Shown: positions 1-9,837 of the stretch, one piece after another
How positions within the stretch are numbered: position 1 is the stretch's first letter
Layout of the letters: each line of letters opens with the position of its first letter
Origin: Rhodospirillales bacterium
GTDB taxonomy: Bacteria > Pseudomonadota > Alphaproteobacteria > Rhodospirillales > Casp-alpha2
NCBI GenBank assembly: GCA_021775095.1
Contig: JAJFII010000039.1
Span: forward strand, 20,253-84,252
Direction: 5' to 3'
DNA length: 64,000 bases
Translations under genes and position numbers: made by a program
Notes under the pieces: model-generated
The model's input: only the letters and a program-made list of their open reading frames with translations
Told to the model about the DNA's origin: nothing
Database searches by the model: none

Positions 1-294
1 ATTCACTCCGGCACAGTTGACCAGGGTATCGATCCGGCCATATTTTTCGACCACCTGAGCGACACAGGTGTTAATCGCCGCCTCGTCGGCAATGTCGCAG
101 ACCAGCCCTTCAACCGAACCGGCTCCGGCCGCCAGCCGTTCGGCGGTTGTGCTCAAACTATCCTTGTCACGACCGGTGATAATGACGGTGGCGTCCCGTT
201 CGGCAAACCCCAGGGCAATGGCTTCGCCAATGCCCCGGCTGCCACCGGAAACCAAAACCACACTGTTGCTGACATCAAATATATTCTCAGGCAT
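1..294 (-). CDS. SDR-family NAD(P)-dependent oxidoreductase (C-terminus cut by window edge)
   Basis: About 98 N-terminal residues are visible, and the gene runs off the left edge of the window. The start is the ATG at 294 (MPENIFDV). The glycine-rich nucleotide-binding loop of short-chain dehydrogenases, SGGSRGIG, is at residues 16-23, and an Asn-containing VNCAG-type strand end lies close to the edge, which is the typical SDR Rossmann layout. It is the last visible gene of a leftward run that begins with the TRAP transporter, 16 bp after the Gfo/Idh/MocA gene. Inferred role: oxidation or reduction of a hydroxyl group on the imported substrate. The catalytic YxxxK is outside the window, so the substrate cannot be narrowed. 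Confidence 0.85.
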   Translation of the reverse strand, partial: MPENIFDVSNSVVLVSGGSRGIGEAIALGFAERDATVIITGRDKDSLSTTAERLAAGAGSVEGLVCDIADEAAINTCVAQVVEKYGRIDTLVNCAGVN

Positions 295-310
295 CGTCAC
301 TTCCTTGTTG

Positions 311-1318
311 TTAAACGTCGACCCATTGGCCGGTTTTGCCGGCATTAAACACCGCGTCAATGACCCGCATATTGGCGATGGAATTTTCCAGCGATACGGT
401 CACCGGTCCCTCATTGCGGATCGCCCGGGAAACCCCTTCGCCTTGCAACATATACTGGTCGACGGTTGGAAATTCTTCGGTTTTGAGCCCCGAGCCAAAA
501 TTATCCTGACCATCGTCAATAAAAATCCGGCTGGGCCGGTCATTGGGGGCATTAAACGGCACTTCGACTTCGATCCTGCCGGTGGTGCCAACAAAGTTCA
601 TGCGCTGACGCAGGTTCATTTGCGTGGAACACATCCAGGTTGCCTGCACACCGCCGGGAAAGGTCATGATTGCCGACGTCAGGCGGTCGGTTTTCATTAC
701 CGGGTCACGATCAATGACGGCGGCCAGCCGGTCCGGTTCCTGTCCGGTGACCAGGCGCGACGTGGTGATCAGATAACAGCCGATGTCATAGATACCGCCA
801 CCGCCGATGTCGACTTTATTGCGAATATTAGCAGGGTCGTCATTGAAATAACTGAACATTCCCTGGATCGCGCGCAACTCACCAATCGCCCCGGTTTTGA
901 CCAGTTCGACAACCCGCATCCATTGCGGGTTATGGCGCACCATAAAAGCCTCTTCGACAATTTTGCCGGTTCGGTTGCTGACGTCGACCAGGGTTTCGGC
1001 TTCCGCCGCGGTCAGGGCGATGGGTTTTTCACACAATACATGTTTGCCCGCTTCCAGAGCCTGGATGGTAACAGGGACATGCAGGTGATTGGGCAACGGG
1101 TTATAGACCGCTTCAATTTCAGGATCGGCCAGCAACTCCTCGTAGGATCCATAGGCCGTCGCGATGCCCAGTTCATCGGCATAGGCCTGCGCCGCCGCCA
1201 CATCCCGGGAGGCAACCGCCATCATGTTCACAACGCGGCTTTTCATCATCGCCGGGACGACGTGCACTCGGCCGATTTTAGCCGTGCTGATGACACCCCA
1301 ATTAACCGGTTTATTCAT
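311..1318 (-). CDS. Gfo/Idh/MocA family oxidoreductase
   Basis: A 335-residue protein of the usual length for this family. The N-terminus (NWGVISTAKIGRVHVVPAM, from residue 7) is a Rossmann dinucleotide-binding fold. CEKPIALTAAEA, around residue 95, is the family EKP motif whose Lys contributes to catalysis and cofactor binding. The rest matches the C-terminal alpha/beta substrate domain, with GGGGIYDIGCYLI carrying the conserved Asp-Ile-Gly. Members oxidise or reduce sugars, inositols or their derivatives with NAD(P). It lies between a beta-hydroxyacid dehydrogenase and an SDR gene in the TRAP-linked operon, which suggests a sugar or sugar-acid catabolic role. The exact substrate cannot be read from sequence. 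Confidence 0.9.
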   Translation of the reverse strand: MNKPVNWGVISTAKIGRVHVVPAMMKSRVVNMMAVASRDVAAAQAYADELGIATAYGSYEELLADPEIEAVYNPLPNHLHVPVTIQALEAGKHVLCEKPIALTAAEAETLVDVSNRTGKIVEEAFMVRHNPQWMRVVELVKTGAIGELRAIQGMFSYFNDDPANIRNKVDIGGGGIYDIGCYLITTSRLVTGQEPDRLAAVIDRDPVMKTDRLTSAIMTFPGGVQATWMCSTQMNLRQRMNFVGTTGRIEVEVPFNAPNDRPSRIFIDDGQDNFGSGLKTEEFPTVDQYMLQGEGVSRAIRNEGPVTVSLENSIANMRVIDAVFNAGKTGQWVDV

Positions 1319-1408
1319 TTCCGTTCTCCCAAGAAGATTTGTGATTGCGAGGGCCGTAGGATAGGGCTCAGGGACACAGATAACCAGAAATTTCCACGGC
1401 CGGATATG

Positions 1409-2296
1409 TCACCGTTCCAAACCCGCCATTTGTTCCAATATACGGCATACGGCGGCCGTATCCTGTTTGGCAAAACCGGCATCCAGGGCCTTTTTGTAAA
1501 GCCCAACGGAAGTCTCGAAAAGCGGTGTGGGGGTGTTTGATTGTTCGGCAAACTCACCAATAACCGTCAGATCCTTTTGCCAGACATCCATTTTCATGGC
1601 GGCGTCGTCATAGGATTGGTCGACCATCACCGGGCCCCGCACCTGAAACATCCGCGACGCACCTGCCCCATCACCGAGAATTTCCAGCATCATTGCCGGA
1701 TCCAGTCCCGATTTCATGCCAAGGGTCAACGCCTCGGCCGCCGCCACATTATGTATGGCAACCAGAAGATTGGCGACAAATTTCATGCGGCTGCCGTTGC
1801 CAAATGCACCGACATAGTGACTGGAGCGGGCAACCATCGCGAACAGCGGTTTGACCGCTCGATAGGCCGGTTCGCTGCCACTGGCATAGATCGAAATGTC
1901 TTTGCTTATGGCCTGTTTACCGGTGCCGCTGATGGGCGCGTCCAGGAGCTCATACCCGGCCGATTGCAGCGCCGTCTGGGCGTTTTGTTTTTCTGCAATG
2001 CGCAGGGTCGACAGCTCGATAACAAACCGCCCCGTACCGTCGGTTTGAATAAGACCACCACCACCGCCGACGACCGCATCAAGGGCCTTGGCCGACGGTA
2101 AGGAGGTCAGGATATGGGTTGCGTTTTCGGCGACGTTTTTGGGCGAAAGGGCGATTTTGACGCCGTTCCTTTGCGCTGCGGCACAGATCTCCGTGTCGAT
2201 GTCATAACCCCAGACTGTGGCACCAGCGGCCACCAGATTGCGGCTGATCGCGCCGCCCATGATCCCCAAACCAATGACACCAACGGCGTTATTCAT
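1409..2296 (-). CDS. NAD(P)-dependent beta-hydroxyacid dehydrogenase (3-hydroxyisobutyrate dehydrogenase family)
   Basis: The ATG at 2296 (MNNAVGVIGLGIMGG) puts the GLGIMG dinucleotide loop at the very N-terminus, as in the HIBADH/tartronate semialdehyde reductase family. An upstream in-frame extension to 2335 would overlap the preceding gene and add no conserved sequence. The substrate-binding segment DAPISGTGKQA and the C-terminal helical domain with the catalytic-Lys region GNGSRMKFVANLLVA follow in the expected order, in 295 residues. It starts 16 bp after the quinone oxidoreductase gene in the same operon. The window holds a second family member at 56.6 kb on the plus strand. Inferred role: oxidation of a 3-hydroxy acid or reduction of a semialdehyde. 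Confidence 0.88.
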   Translation of the reverse strand: MNNAVGVIGLGIMGGAISRNLVAAGATVWGYDIDTEICAAAQRNGVKIALSPKNVAENATHILTSLPSAKALDAVVGGGGGLIQTDGTGRFVIELSTLRIAEKQNAQTALQSAGYELLDAPISGTGKQAISKDISIYASGSEPAYRAVKPLFAMVARSSHYVGAFGNGSRMKFVANLLVAIHNVAAAEALTLGMKSGLDPAMMLEILGDGAGASRMFQVRGPVMVDQSYDDAAMKMDVWQKDLTVIGEFAEQSNTPTPLFETSVGLYKKALDAGFAKQDTAAVCRILEQMAGLER

Positions 2297-2312
2297 AAGA
2301 TACTGCCCCGCA

Positions 2313-3296
2313 TCAGAGATTGGGTAAAAGCACACTGGAGCCGGTCGTCAGCCCCATCTCCAGGTCGCGATGGGCTTTGACAACCTGATCGAAGGGATAA
2401 CGCTGAGAGATGTTGACCTGCAAAGTGCCGTTTAACAGATGGTTAAAGACCGCATTGGCCGACATATCCAGTTCCGCGCGTGACGCGGTATAGGTTACCA
2501 GGGTCGGGCGCGTAAAATATAAGGACCCGGCCTTTTGCAAGCTCGACGGTGCGACCGCCGGTGCTTCGCCGGTAACCGATCCAAAGGAGACAAAAAATCC
2601 GCGTGGTGCGAGAGAATTTAACGACGCGTCAAACGTTGCAGCACCGATCGGATCGTACACAACGGGCACACCACGGCCACCGGTAATCTGTTTGACCCGG
2701 CCAGCAATATCGTCTGTTTTGCGATCAATGGTATGGCGATAACCGTTGGTCATTGCGACCGCACATTTATCGGCACCACCGGCGACGCCAATCATTTCGG
2801 CACCCAGATGGTTTCCCCATTGACCGGCCAACTGGCCGACACCGCCCGACGCCGCGTGAAACAACACCTGCTCGCCGGCCCGAACCGGGTAGGTTCGGTT
2901 TAACAAATATTCGACTGTCATGCCTTTTAACAAAACCGCTGCCGCCATTTCATCGGAAATGCCTTCGGGAATTTTTACCAGACGGGCCGCCGGAAACAAT
3001 CGATGGGTCGCATATGACCCCGGTGCTCCGCCCGCATAAACCACACGGTCGCCGGCCTTTACGTCGGTCACATCCGGCCCCACCTCGAGGACAACTCCGG
3101 CGGCTTCTGAGCCGACGCCACTGGGCAACTGCATGGGATATTGTCCGCCACGATGATAAATATCGATAAAATTGAGGCCAATAGCCGTCTGTTCAATCAG
3201 TGCCTCGCCACTGCCGGGTGCCGCCAGGTCCTGATCCCTGATTTGCAAGACACTGGGGTCCCCCTGGGCCTCGAAGATAACGACCTGGGCTTTCAT
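2313..3296 (-). CDS. NADPH:quinone oxidoreductase-like medium-chain dehydrogenase (zinc-independent)
   Basis: A 327-residue medium-chain dehydrogenase/reductase. It has the GroES-like N-terminal domain (TAIGLNFIDIYHRGGQYP, then GSEAAGVV), the nucleotide-binding motif HAASGGVGQLAGQWG, and a C-terminal GSSVLLP typical of the QorA branch. The structural and catalytic zinc cysteines of alcohol dehydrogenases are absent, so it should be zinc-free and NADPH-dependent. The gene sits 27 bp after dctM and 16 bp before the HIBADH-family gene. Family members reduce quinones or enones; the operon context suggests reduction of a pathway intermediate, though a general quinone reductase role is possible. 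Confidence 0.9.
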   Translation of the reverse strand: MKAQVVIFEAQGDPSVLQIRDQDLAAPGSGEALIEQTAIGLNFIDIYHRGGQYPMQLPSGVGSEAAGVVLEVGPDVTDVKAGDRVVYAGGAPGSYATHRLFPAARLVKIPEGISDEMAAAVLLKGMTVEYLLNRTYPVRAGEQVLFHAASGGVGQLAGQWGNHLGAEMIGVAGGADKCAVAMTNGYRHTIDRKTDDIAGRVKQITGGRGVPVVYDPIGAATFDASLNSLAPRGFFVSFGSVTGEAPAVAPSSLQKAGSLYFTRPTLVTYTASRAELDMSANAVFNHLLNGTLQVNISQRYPFDQVVKAHRDLEMGLTTGSSVLLPNL

Positions 3297-3323
3297 TTGG
3301 CTCTCCTGACGGCGGCGTTGGTT

Positions 3324-4694
3324 TTAGTTAAACAACAAATGGGGTAAATAAGTGGCGATCGCGGGAAACGCGATGATCGCGATCATGGCAATCAACATAA
3401 TAACCCAATAGGGGGTCGAGCTAATGAAAATCGGGACCACACTCATATCCGGATCGATTTCCTGGATCGATGCTTTAACCGTATAAACCAGCAAACCAAA
3501 GGGCGGGGTCAATAATCCAGCCTCGATGGCAATGATACCGATGATCGCAAAGGCCACGGGATCGTAGCCGATTTTTACGGCGATCGGCGCAAATATAGCG
3601 GCGGTCAATAACATGATGGAAATCGAGTCGATAATCATGCCCAGGGCAAACCAGATCAAAACCATGACCGTTATAATCATCCAGGGTTCCATGCCCGAGC
3701 CGATGAACACCCCTTCAATGGCATTGGCCAAGCCGGTCATGGCCAGGGTTCTGGAATAAAGCGAGGCGGCAACCAGGAGCAACAGGATCGGTGCCGAAGT
3801 GCGGCCCACCAACAAAATGGAATCGATCACATCGCGAAACCGCATGCCTTTGATCAGGCCGAGGACCAGCCCAATGAGGGCACCGGCGCCGGCACCTTCT
3901 GTTGGCGTAAAGACGCCAAACCAGATGCCACCCAAAACTGCAACGATGACAACAACGATGCCGACCAGGCTGATCAGGAACTGGGTGTTTGAAATATCGT
4001 CTTCGCCGGCTGCTTGATCGGCGGCGGCGGACCTTAAATCTTGTGCATCCTTACCCATGCCGACGGTCGCCGGTTGGAACAGCGCCACGCCAATGACGTA
4101 GAGAATAAACAGGCTGGCCAACAGCAATCCGGGCATCACCCCGGCAGCAAAAATCTGACCAATGGATTGTTCCGTCAGGATGCCCCAGACAATCATCAGC
4201 ACCGATGGCGGAATCAACATGCCGAGGCAGCTCGAGCCGGCGACCGTACCAAGGGCAAACCCCTTATGGTACCCAAACCGTTTCATTTCTGGATAAGCGA
4301 TCCGTGAAAAAGCGGCGGCCGAGGCAATGCTGACGCCGGTGACAAAGGAAAACAGGGCGTTGCCGATAATCGTGGCGATCGCCAGCCGGCCCGGAATATG
4401 ATGTAACAACCGATTGATGCCCCGGTACACATCGGTAACCACGCCGGATTTACCGATAAACTCGCCCATCAGCATGAACAACGGAATAACTGCAAAAACA
4501 TAGGCCCGAATGGCTTCGTAGGCGGTCGCCGCCAGCATCCGTTGGACCGTCGCAAAGGCATAGGAATCGGCACCGGTGACCAAAAAGATGCCCAGCGCAC
4601 TGGTCATTCCGAGGGCAATGGCAATATGAACGCCGATCGCCACCAGGACGATCAGGCTGACAATCAGCAAAACGGCAGTATTGACTTCGAACAC
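3324..4694 (-). CDS. dctM: TRAP transporter large permease (DctM family)
   Basis: A 456-residue, very hydrophobic inner-membrane protein with about 12 predicted membrane segments, the size of DctM/SiaM large subunits. Family features include the region MLIPPSVLMIVWGILTEQSIG and the C-terminal repeat LLTPPFGLLVYTVKA, which contain the paired P-P motifs of the two scaffold/elevator repeats. It couples sodium or proton flux to uptake of the ligand delivered by DctP. It begins 30 bp after the small permease gene. The four downstream oxidoreductases on the same strand probably metabolise the transported compound. Confidence 0.93.
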   Translation of the reverse strand: MFEVNTAVLLIVSLIVLVAIGVHIAIALGMTSALGIFLVTGADSYAFATVQRMLAATAYEAIRAYVFAVIPLFMLMGEFIGKSGVVTDVYRGINRLLHHIPGRLAIATIIGNALFSFVTGVSIASAAAFSRIAYPEMKRFGYHKGFALGTVAGSSCLGMLIPPSVLMIVWGILTEQSIGQIFAAGVMPGLLLASLFILYVIGVALFQPATVGMGKDAQDLRSAAADQAAGEDDISNTQFLISLVGIVVVIVAVLGGIWFGVFTPTEGAGAGALIGLVLGLIKGMRFRDVIDSILLVGRTSAPILLLLVAASLYSRTLAMTGLANAIEGVFIGSGMEPWMIITVMVLIWFALGMIIDSISIMLLTAAIFAPIAVKIGYDPVAFAIIGIIAIEAGLLTPPFGLLVYTVKASIQEIDPDMSVVPIFISSTPYWVIMLIAMIAIIAFPAIATYLPHLLFN

Positions 4695-4724
4695 GGGACT
4701 AAACTCACTTATTGCCGGTGGGGG

Positions 4725-5249
4725 TTAATGGGAAGCGACATCCGCAGCGTCATCGTTGACCATGGATTCGGGTTTAAAGACATCAATATAAGCCAGGACC
4801 AGGTAATTGATAAAAGCCAGAGCGCTGCCAAACAGTACGGTCCAGCGGGCCGGCCAGGACGGGACCTGTAAGGCACCCTCTCCCTCATATTCGCCCTCGA
4901 CGTAGGAAAGGATGCTTTCCTCCCAACCGCCGGTAATAATCATTAAAAAAAACGCGGCACCGAGCAGGTAACCAATGGCCAGGAACAACCGTTGCACCTT
5001 ATCGGGCAGGTGGATCACCAAAAAGTCGGCGCGCAACATAGAGCGGCTGCGAATGGCGTAGCCAACCTGCAAAAAGACGACAATGACGATCGATGCGGCA
5101 ACAATTTCCGCCGTACCGTAGATCGGTGAGTCAAAGACAAAACGACCGATGATGTTGCCCATAACCAGAAATGCCAATCCGAAAGCCCAGGCCGCCGCAA
5201 CGACCATCAAAAATTTGGACAGGCGATCACTGAAGGTAATGAGCGACAA
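4725..5249 (-). CDS. dctQ: TRAP transporter small permease (DctQ family)
   Basis: 174 residues with four hydrophobic segments. The first, near residues 14-36, contains WAFGLAFLVMGNIIGRFVFDSP, where the G-N-x-x-G-R-F-x-x-D pattern is typical of DctQ. It forms the membrane complex with DctM and receives the substrate-binding protein. The gene lies between dctP and dctM on the minus strand, as in standard TRAP operons. The 135-bp gap from dctP holds a strong stem-loop (annotated separately). Confidence 0.9.
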   Translation of the reverse strand: MSLITFSDRLSKFLMVVAAAWAFGLAFLVMGNIIGRFVFDSPIYGTAEIVAASIVIVVFLQVGYAIRSRSMLRADFLVIHLPDKVQRLFLAIGYLLGAAFFLMIITGGWEESILSYVEGEYEGEGALQVPSWPARWTVLFGSALAFINYLVLAYIDVFKPESMVNDDAADVASH

Positions 5250-5296
5250 ATTGGTTCTCCCCGGGGCCTGTAAGATGACGATGCGTCAAGCTGCAC

Positions 5297-5334
5297 TGCC
5301 GACCAAAGGTATAACAGCATGCCTTTGGTCGGCA
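5297..5334 (-). other. Intercistronic stem-loop between dctP and dctQ
   Basis: A perfect 13-bp inverted repeat: TGCCGACCAAAGG at 5297-5309 pairs with CCTTTGGTCGGCA at 5322-5334 around a 12-nt loop. No U-run follows on the transcribed (minus) strand, so it is unlikely to be a full terminator. Position and shape fit a 3'-stabilising or partial-termination hairpin that raises binding-protein mRNA over permease mRNA. Confidence 0.6.
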
Positions 5335-5384
5335 ATCAACAGATCGAACGGGCCAAAGATAATGGCCTTATTTCGATGTTGCGC

Positions 5385-6470
5385 CTATTTGACGACGTAA
5401 CGCACGGGCCACGTATAACCAACCTTTTCGGCTTCATCCAAGGTCGCGTTCAAGATCGCCTTGGCTGGAAAACCTTTTGCTTCAAGTTCATCGGCATAGG
5501 CCTGCGGCCAATCCTTAAGCCGCTGTGCCCAGTCCAGGCGGACGGAGGCCGGCAGGTCGGTGACCGTAATATTTTTGCGCAACCAGTCCATATCTTTCTC
5601 GTAACCGGCTTTGTTGAAAACCCCGGTTTGCACGGAATAACGGTCGGCAACTTCCTGGATGATCGGCCTGACTTCTGCCGGCAGGCTGTTCCAGAACCGA
5701 TTGTTGACGTTCAGGGCATGCCAGGTAATGGAACCAAAACCAATGGTCGTGTAATATTTTCCGACCTCATGCAACTTAAAGACCGGACCCCAGGCACTGG
5801 GGAACATAATACCACCTTCTGCAAGGCCGGTTTTAATCTTCTGGTACCAGCCGGGAAGTCCGTCGGTTACCGGAATGATGCCGATACCAGCTTGTTTCAT
5901 CCAGTTCAAATTCAGGCCAGCGCCAAGGATCTTGTGGCCCTTGAGGTCAGAAACTTCTTTCCACGGAAAGTTGGTGCCGAGGTTGTAACCGCCGTCTCCA
6001 ATCCGCGCGAGCATGGTCTGATCGTATTTCTCGAAGGCTTTTTCAAGGCTTGGGAATTTTTTGTAGATGGCATTGGCAATGGCGACACTTTGCACCGGAT
6101 CCATGGTGCCAAAGGGCAACATGATCTGGAAGGCGTGCATGGGTAATTTGGACGCTTCAAAACAGAAACAGAACCCGCCGATGTCGAGCACACCGTTCTG
6201 GATCCCTTCAAAGGTATCAAAAACCTTGGTTATCGAACCACTGTATCCTTCAATAAATTTAACCGTATGATCGGTATTCTCTTCAATTGCTTTTTTCACT
6301 TCAGGCTGAAAAAAGCTCTTCATAAGGCCCGCGTAAACCACTGTCGGGGGGTGGCCGGAGCCGATCCGAATGACGATTTCTTTGGCGTTCGCAATAGTGC
6401 TGACCGCTCCCATTAGGCCTGCGACGGCGATAACCGAAGCAACCGATGTTACCAAACTCTTAATTTTCAT
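5385..6470 (-). CDS. dctP: TRAP transporter periplasmic substrate-binding protein (DctP family)
   Basis: 361 residues. The N-terminus has a basic start (MKIKSL), a hydrophobic stretch and a likely signal-peptidase site after VSTIANA near residue 29, so the product is periplasmic. The mature protein starts KEIVIRIGSGHPP, the DctP-type opening strand. The central region has the family pattern around TNFPWKEVSDLKGHKI and GIIPVTDGLPGWYQKIKTGLAEGG, where the canonical binding Arg would normally be sought. It is first in the leftward operon, with 227 bp of upstream DNA available for a promoter. The ligand is unknown; downstream dehydrogenases suggest a hydroxylated organic acid. Confidence 0.92.
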   Translation of the reverse strand: MKIKSLVTSVASVIAVAGLMGAVSTIANAKEIVIRIGSGHPPTVVYAGLMKSFFQPEVKKAIEENTDHTVKFIEGYSGSITKVFDTFEGIQNGVLDIGGFCFCFEASKLPMHAFQIMLPFGTMDPVQSVAIANAIYKKFPSLEKAFEKYDQTMLARIGDGGYNLGTNFPWKEVSDLKGHKILGAGLNLNWMKQAGIGIIPVTDGLPGWYQKIKTGLAEGGIMFPSAWGPVFKLHEVGKYYTTIGFGSITWHALNVNNRFWNSLPAEVRPIIQEVADRYSVQTGVFNKAGYEKDMDWLRKNITVTDLPASVRLDWAQRLKDWPQAYADELEAKGFPAKAILNATLDEAEKVGYTWPVRYVVK

Positions 6471-6697
6471 AATAATCCTCCCGATTTATGGAAACCCAAA
6501 CGGCACTTACCCCGCAATTTTAACATTACAAGGCGTGGCGTAAAGATTATCTCTAATTCATCTTTGCAAGTCTGTCGAAAATGGTCGAATACATAATCTG
6601 ACTATTGCTATGAAAATTCGGAATACAAAAATTGATTTCTATGCAAATACTGGAGGAAAATACGTGAACAATGGCCTAATGCAGTTCGAAATGGACG

Positions 6698-8194
6698 TCA
6701 AACAGAAGTTAACAGGCGCCCCACAGCGGTTTGCCAACCGGTATATTTTTTGTCGCGCACGGCGCTGTCCATCTGGGCCTCGAACCGCCGTTCCAGCTTC
6801 CAGGATTCAGCAAAAACCGCCGGTCCTGGATATAAACCGGCTTTCATGCCGGCCAAATAGGCAGCCCCCAGGGCTGTGGTTTCGAGGACTTTTGGCCGGT
6901 CAACAGGGGCGGCTAAGATATCGCTGAGAAACTGCATGGTCCAGTCGCTGGCGACCATGCCGCCGTCAACCCGAAGCACGGTTTTTTGACCGGCAGCGCC
7001 CGGCCAGTCGGCCTGCATGGCGTCAAGCAGATCGCGGGTCTGATAACAAACCGCCTCCAGGGCGGCGCGCGCCAGTTCATTGGGTCCGGTGTTGCGGGTT
7101 AAACCAAACAATGCGCCCCGCGCGTCGGCGTCCCAGTAGGGCGCGCCCAGGCCGGTAAAGGCGGGGACCAAATAGACGTCTTGGTGATCGTCAGCGGCGG
7201 TCGCCATGGGCCCGGTTTCTGCGGCATTTTCGATCAATCCCAAACCGTCGCGTAACCACTGTACGGCGGCACCGGCGATAAAGATTGAGCCCTCCAGGGC
7301 ATAGGTCGGAACCCCATCAAATTGATAGGCGATCGTCGTCAACATGCGGTTTTTTGAGACAACCCGTTCGGTGCCCGTATTGAGCATGGCAAAACAACCG
7401 GTGCCATAGGTTGATTTCATCATACCGGCGGCAAAACAGGCCTGACCGATGGTCGCCGCGTGCTGGTCACCGGCCATACCCAAAATAGCAACTTCGCCGC
7501 CAAACAGCGACGCCTCCGTCCGCCCAAAATCAGCCGCATTGTCGCGGACTTCCGGCAAAAGCTGTTCGGGAATCGTCAGCATTTTCAGCAACTGCGGATC
7601 CCAACGGCCGGTTTGAATGTTGTACATCAGGGTTCTGGCGGCGTTGGTCGCGTCGGTGGCGTGCACCTGACCACCGGTCAACCGCCACAGCAGGAAGGTG
7701 TCGATGGTACCAAAAGCCAATTCTCCGGCTTCAGCCCGGGCACGGGCCCCCGGAACGTGATCGAGCAACCAGTTGACTTTGGTGCCGGAAAAATAGGGAT
7801 CGAGTAACAATCCGGTTTTTTCGCTGACTTCCGCCTCAAATCCGTCGGTTTTTAACTGCCCGCAAAATCCTGCCGTACGCCGATCCTGCCAGACAATTGC
7901 CCGATGAATGGGCTTGCCTGTTTGACGATCCCAAATGGCTGTTGTTTCGCGTTGATTGGTGATGCCGATGGCGACCAGATCGGCGGCACGGGCGTCGACG
8001 TAGGCAAGGGCCTGACGGCAAGTATCCAGGACGCTGGTCCAGATCTCTTCCAGGTCGTGCTCGACCCAGCCGGATTCAGGAAAATGCTGGGTAAACTCCT
8101 GCTGAGCTGTGGCGCGGGCCCGGTAATTCTGGTCAAACAATATGGCGCGGGAAGACGTTGTCCCTTGGTCTATAGCCAGAACATATTTTGTCAT
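6698..8194 (-). CDS. glpK: Glycerol kinase
   Basis: 498 residues, the normal GlpK length. It opens with [18 protein letters not shown], the FGGY-kinase phosphate-1 motif, followed by [19 protein letters not shown] with the glycerol-binding Arg-Glu pair, [14 protein letters not shown], and a C-terminal [19 protein letters not shown] motif. It makes glycerol 3-phosphate from glycerol and ATP in the cytosol. The gene lies 28 bp after glpD in a glpR-glpD-glpK leftward run opposite the glycerol ABC transporter operon. A clear GGAGG precedes the ATG at 8194. Confidence 0.98.
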   Translation of the reverse strand: MTKYVLAIDQGTTSSRAILFDQNYRARATAQQEFTQHFPESGWVEHDLEEIWTSVLDTCRQALAYVDARAADLVAIGITNQRETTAIWDRQTGKPIHRAIVWQDRRTAGFCGQLKTDGFEAEVSEKTGLLLDPYFSGTKVNWLLDHVPGARARAEAGELAFGTIDTFLLWRLTGGQVHATDATNAARTLMYNIQTGRWDPQLLKMLTIPEQLLPEVRDNAADFGRTEASLFGGEVAILGMAGDQHAATIGQACFAAGMMKSTYGTGCFAMLNTGTERVVSKNRMLTTIAYQFDGVPTYALEGSIFIAGAAVQWLRDGLGLIENAAETGPMATAADDHQDVYLVPAFTGLGAPYWDADARGALFGLTRNTGPNELARAALEAVCYQTRDLLDAMQADWPGAAGQKTVLRVDGGMVASDWTMQFLSDILAAPVDRPKVLETTALGAAYLAGMKAGLYPGPAVFAESWKLERRFEAQMDSAVRDKKYTGWQTAVGRLLTSV

Positions 8195-8222
8195 GTTTCC
8201 TCCCGTTCAGGTCTGACCGCAG

Positions 8223-9752
8223 CTACGGCACGGTAACCGTTGAAAAATTATTCTCAAGCCACTGGTCCAACTCTTTTACCTCTTGGGGGGCAAACCGAAG
8301 CCCCAGCTTCGAGCGTCGCCACAAAATGTCCTGGCTGGTCATTGCCCATTCTTTTTTAAGTAAATAAACAACTTCGACTTCATAAAGATCGGCACCAAAA
8401 TGCCTGCCGAGGTCGTCGGTCGAGGCGACCCCATCGAGCACCTGATCCGCCAATGTACCATACGAGCGGGCCAGACGGGCAATCAAGTGACGGTCAATGG
8501 TCGAGTGGGTATTGATCAGACGGTTTTGCAGGTCGGCAAACTGATCCACCGCAAAATCCCCGCCCGGCAGTTGCGCCCGTTCGGTCCAGGCACCGCCCTT
8601 AGGCTGCAAATGGGCCTGCAATTTTTCCATGGCCTCTTCGGCGAGACAGCGAAAAGTGGTGATTTTTCCACCAAACACATTCAGCAGAACTGGTGCGCCG
8701 GCTGGCGCATCGAGCTCCAACACATAATCTCGGGTCGCCTTTTGCGCAGATTGTTCACCGCTATCAAACAGCGGGCGAACACCTGAGTAGGTCCAGACAA
8801 CGTTTTCCTTGAGCACCGGCCCTTTAAAATAAGTTCCCACAGCTTTACACAAATAGTCGATTTCATCGTCGGTGGCGGCGACATCTTTTGGATCGCCCTG
8901 ATAATCCACATCGGTCGTCCCGACTAAAGTGAAGTCATTTTCATAGGGTATGGCAAAAATGATACGGGCATCGGCGTTTTGAAAAATATAGGCACGCTCA
9001 TGGTCGAACAATTTTTTAAGGATGATATGGCTGCCCTTGACCAGCCGAACCTTGGATTTTGAGTTTGACTTGAGCCGTTGACTGAGGACTTCGGCAACCC
9101 AGGGCCCGGCAGCATTTACCACGGACCTTGCCTTGACCGTCCGCCTTTGCCCAGACAACCGATCCTCGACAACCAGTTGCCAATGGTCCGATAACCGTGC
9201 AGCCGACACAATTTCCGTACGCACGTGGATTTCCGCGCCGCGATTTTGTGCATCTTTAGCCGCCAATACCACCAGACGGGCGTCGTTGACCCAGCAATCG
9301 GAATATTCGAAGGCGCGGGTCATATCATCCTTCAGGGGTTGACCGGCCGGATCCCGTCGCAGATCGATTGTCCGGCATCCGGGCAGAACCTTGCGACCGC
9401 CTAAATGATCATAAAGGAAAAGCCCCAGACGAATGAGCCAGGCCGGACGCAAGCCTTTCAGGTGCGGCAGGACAAACCGCAGGGGCCAGCTGATGTGCGG
9501 TGCCATGGCCAGCAGCACTTCCCGTTCCTTCAGGGATTCCCGAACCAGGCGAAATTCATAATGTTCCAGGTAACGCAAGCCGCCGTGGATAAGTTTTGTC
9601 GACGACGACGAGGTCCCGCTGGCCAAATCGTCCATTTCGAACAATCCAACCTTCAAGCCGCGCCCGGCCGCATCACGGGCAATGCCACAGCCGTTAATGC
9701 CGCCGCCAATGACCACGATGTCGTAAATTGCATCCGACGCGGTTTCTTCCAA
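8223..9752 (-). CDS. glpD: Glycerol-3-phosphate dehydrogenase (FAD-dependent, aerobic)
   Basis: 509 residues. The N-terminus holds the FAD-binding Rossmann motif VVIGGGINGCGIARDAAGRG and the family segment SSSSTKLIHGGLRYLE. The C-terminal helical domain of aerobic GlpD/GlpA-type enzymes follows, ending with LKKEWAMTSQDILWRRSKLG. It oxidises glycerol 3-phosphate to dihydroxyacetone phosphate and passes electrons to quinone at the inner membrane. It is placed between glpR and glpK, so the uptake, phosphorylation and oxidation steps are co-regulated. Confidence 0.97.
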   Translation of the reverse strand: MEETASDAIYDIVVIGGGINGCGIARDAAGRGLKVGLFEMDDLASGTSSSSTKLIHGGLRYLEHYEFRLVRESLKEREVLLAMAPHISWPLRFVLPHLKGLRPAWLIRLGLFLYDHLGGRKVLPGCRTIDLRRDPAGQPLKDDMTRAFEYSDCWVNDARLVVLAAKDAQNRGAEIHVRTEIVSAARLSDHWQLVVEDRLSGQRRTVKARSVVNAAGPWVAEVLSQRLKSNSKSKVRLVKGSHIILKKLFDHERAYIFQNADARIIFAIPYENDFTLVGTTDVDYQGDPKDVAATDDEIDYLCKAVGTYFKGPVLKENVVWTYSGVRPLFDSGEQSAQKATRDYVLELDAPAGAPVLLNVFGGKITTFRCLAEEAMEKLQAHLQPKGGAWTERAQLPGGDFAVDQFADLQNRLINTHSTIDRHLIARLARSYGTLADQVLDGVASTDDLGRHFGADLYEVEVVYLLKKEWAMTSQDILWRRSKLGLRFAPQEVKELDQWLENNFSTVTVP

Positions 9753-9837
9753 AGCCCTTGCCCTTCAGTTATTCGAAAGATAAAGAACGTAAACGAAGAA
9801 AAACGAACCGACAACTGTTTTTATTAGCACCAGCGGT

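Noticed and set aside
68..1540. 490-codon plus-strand open frame
   Set aside because: It is antisense to the Gfo/Idh/MocA gene, has no domain-like sequence and arises from the codon bias of the real gene.
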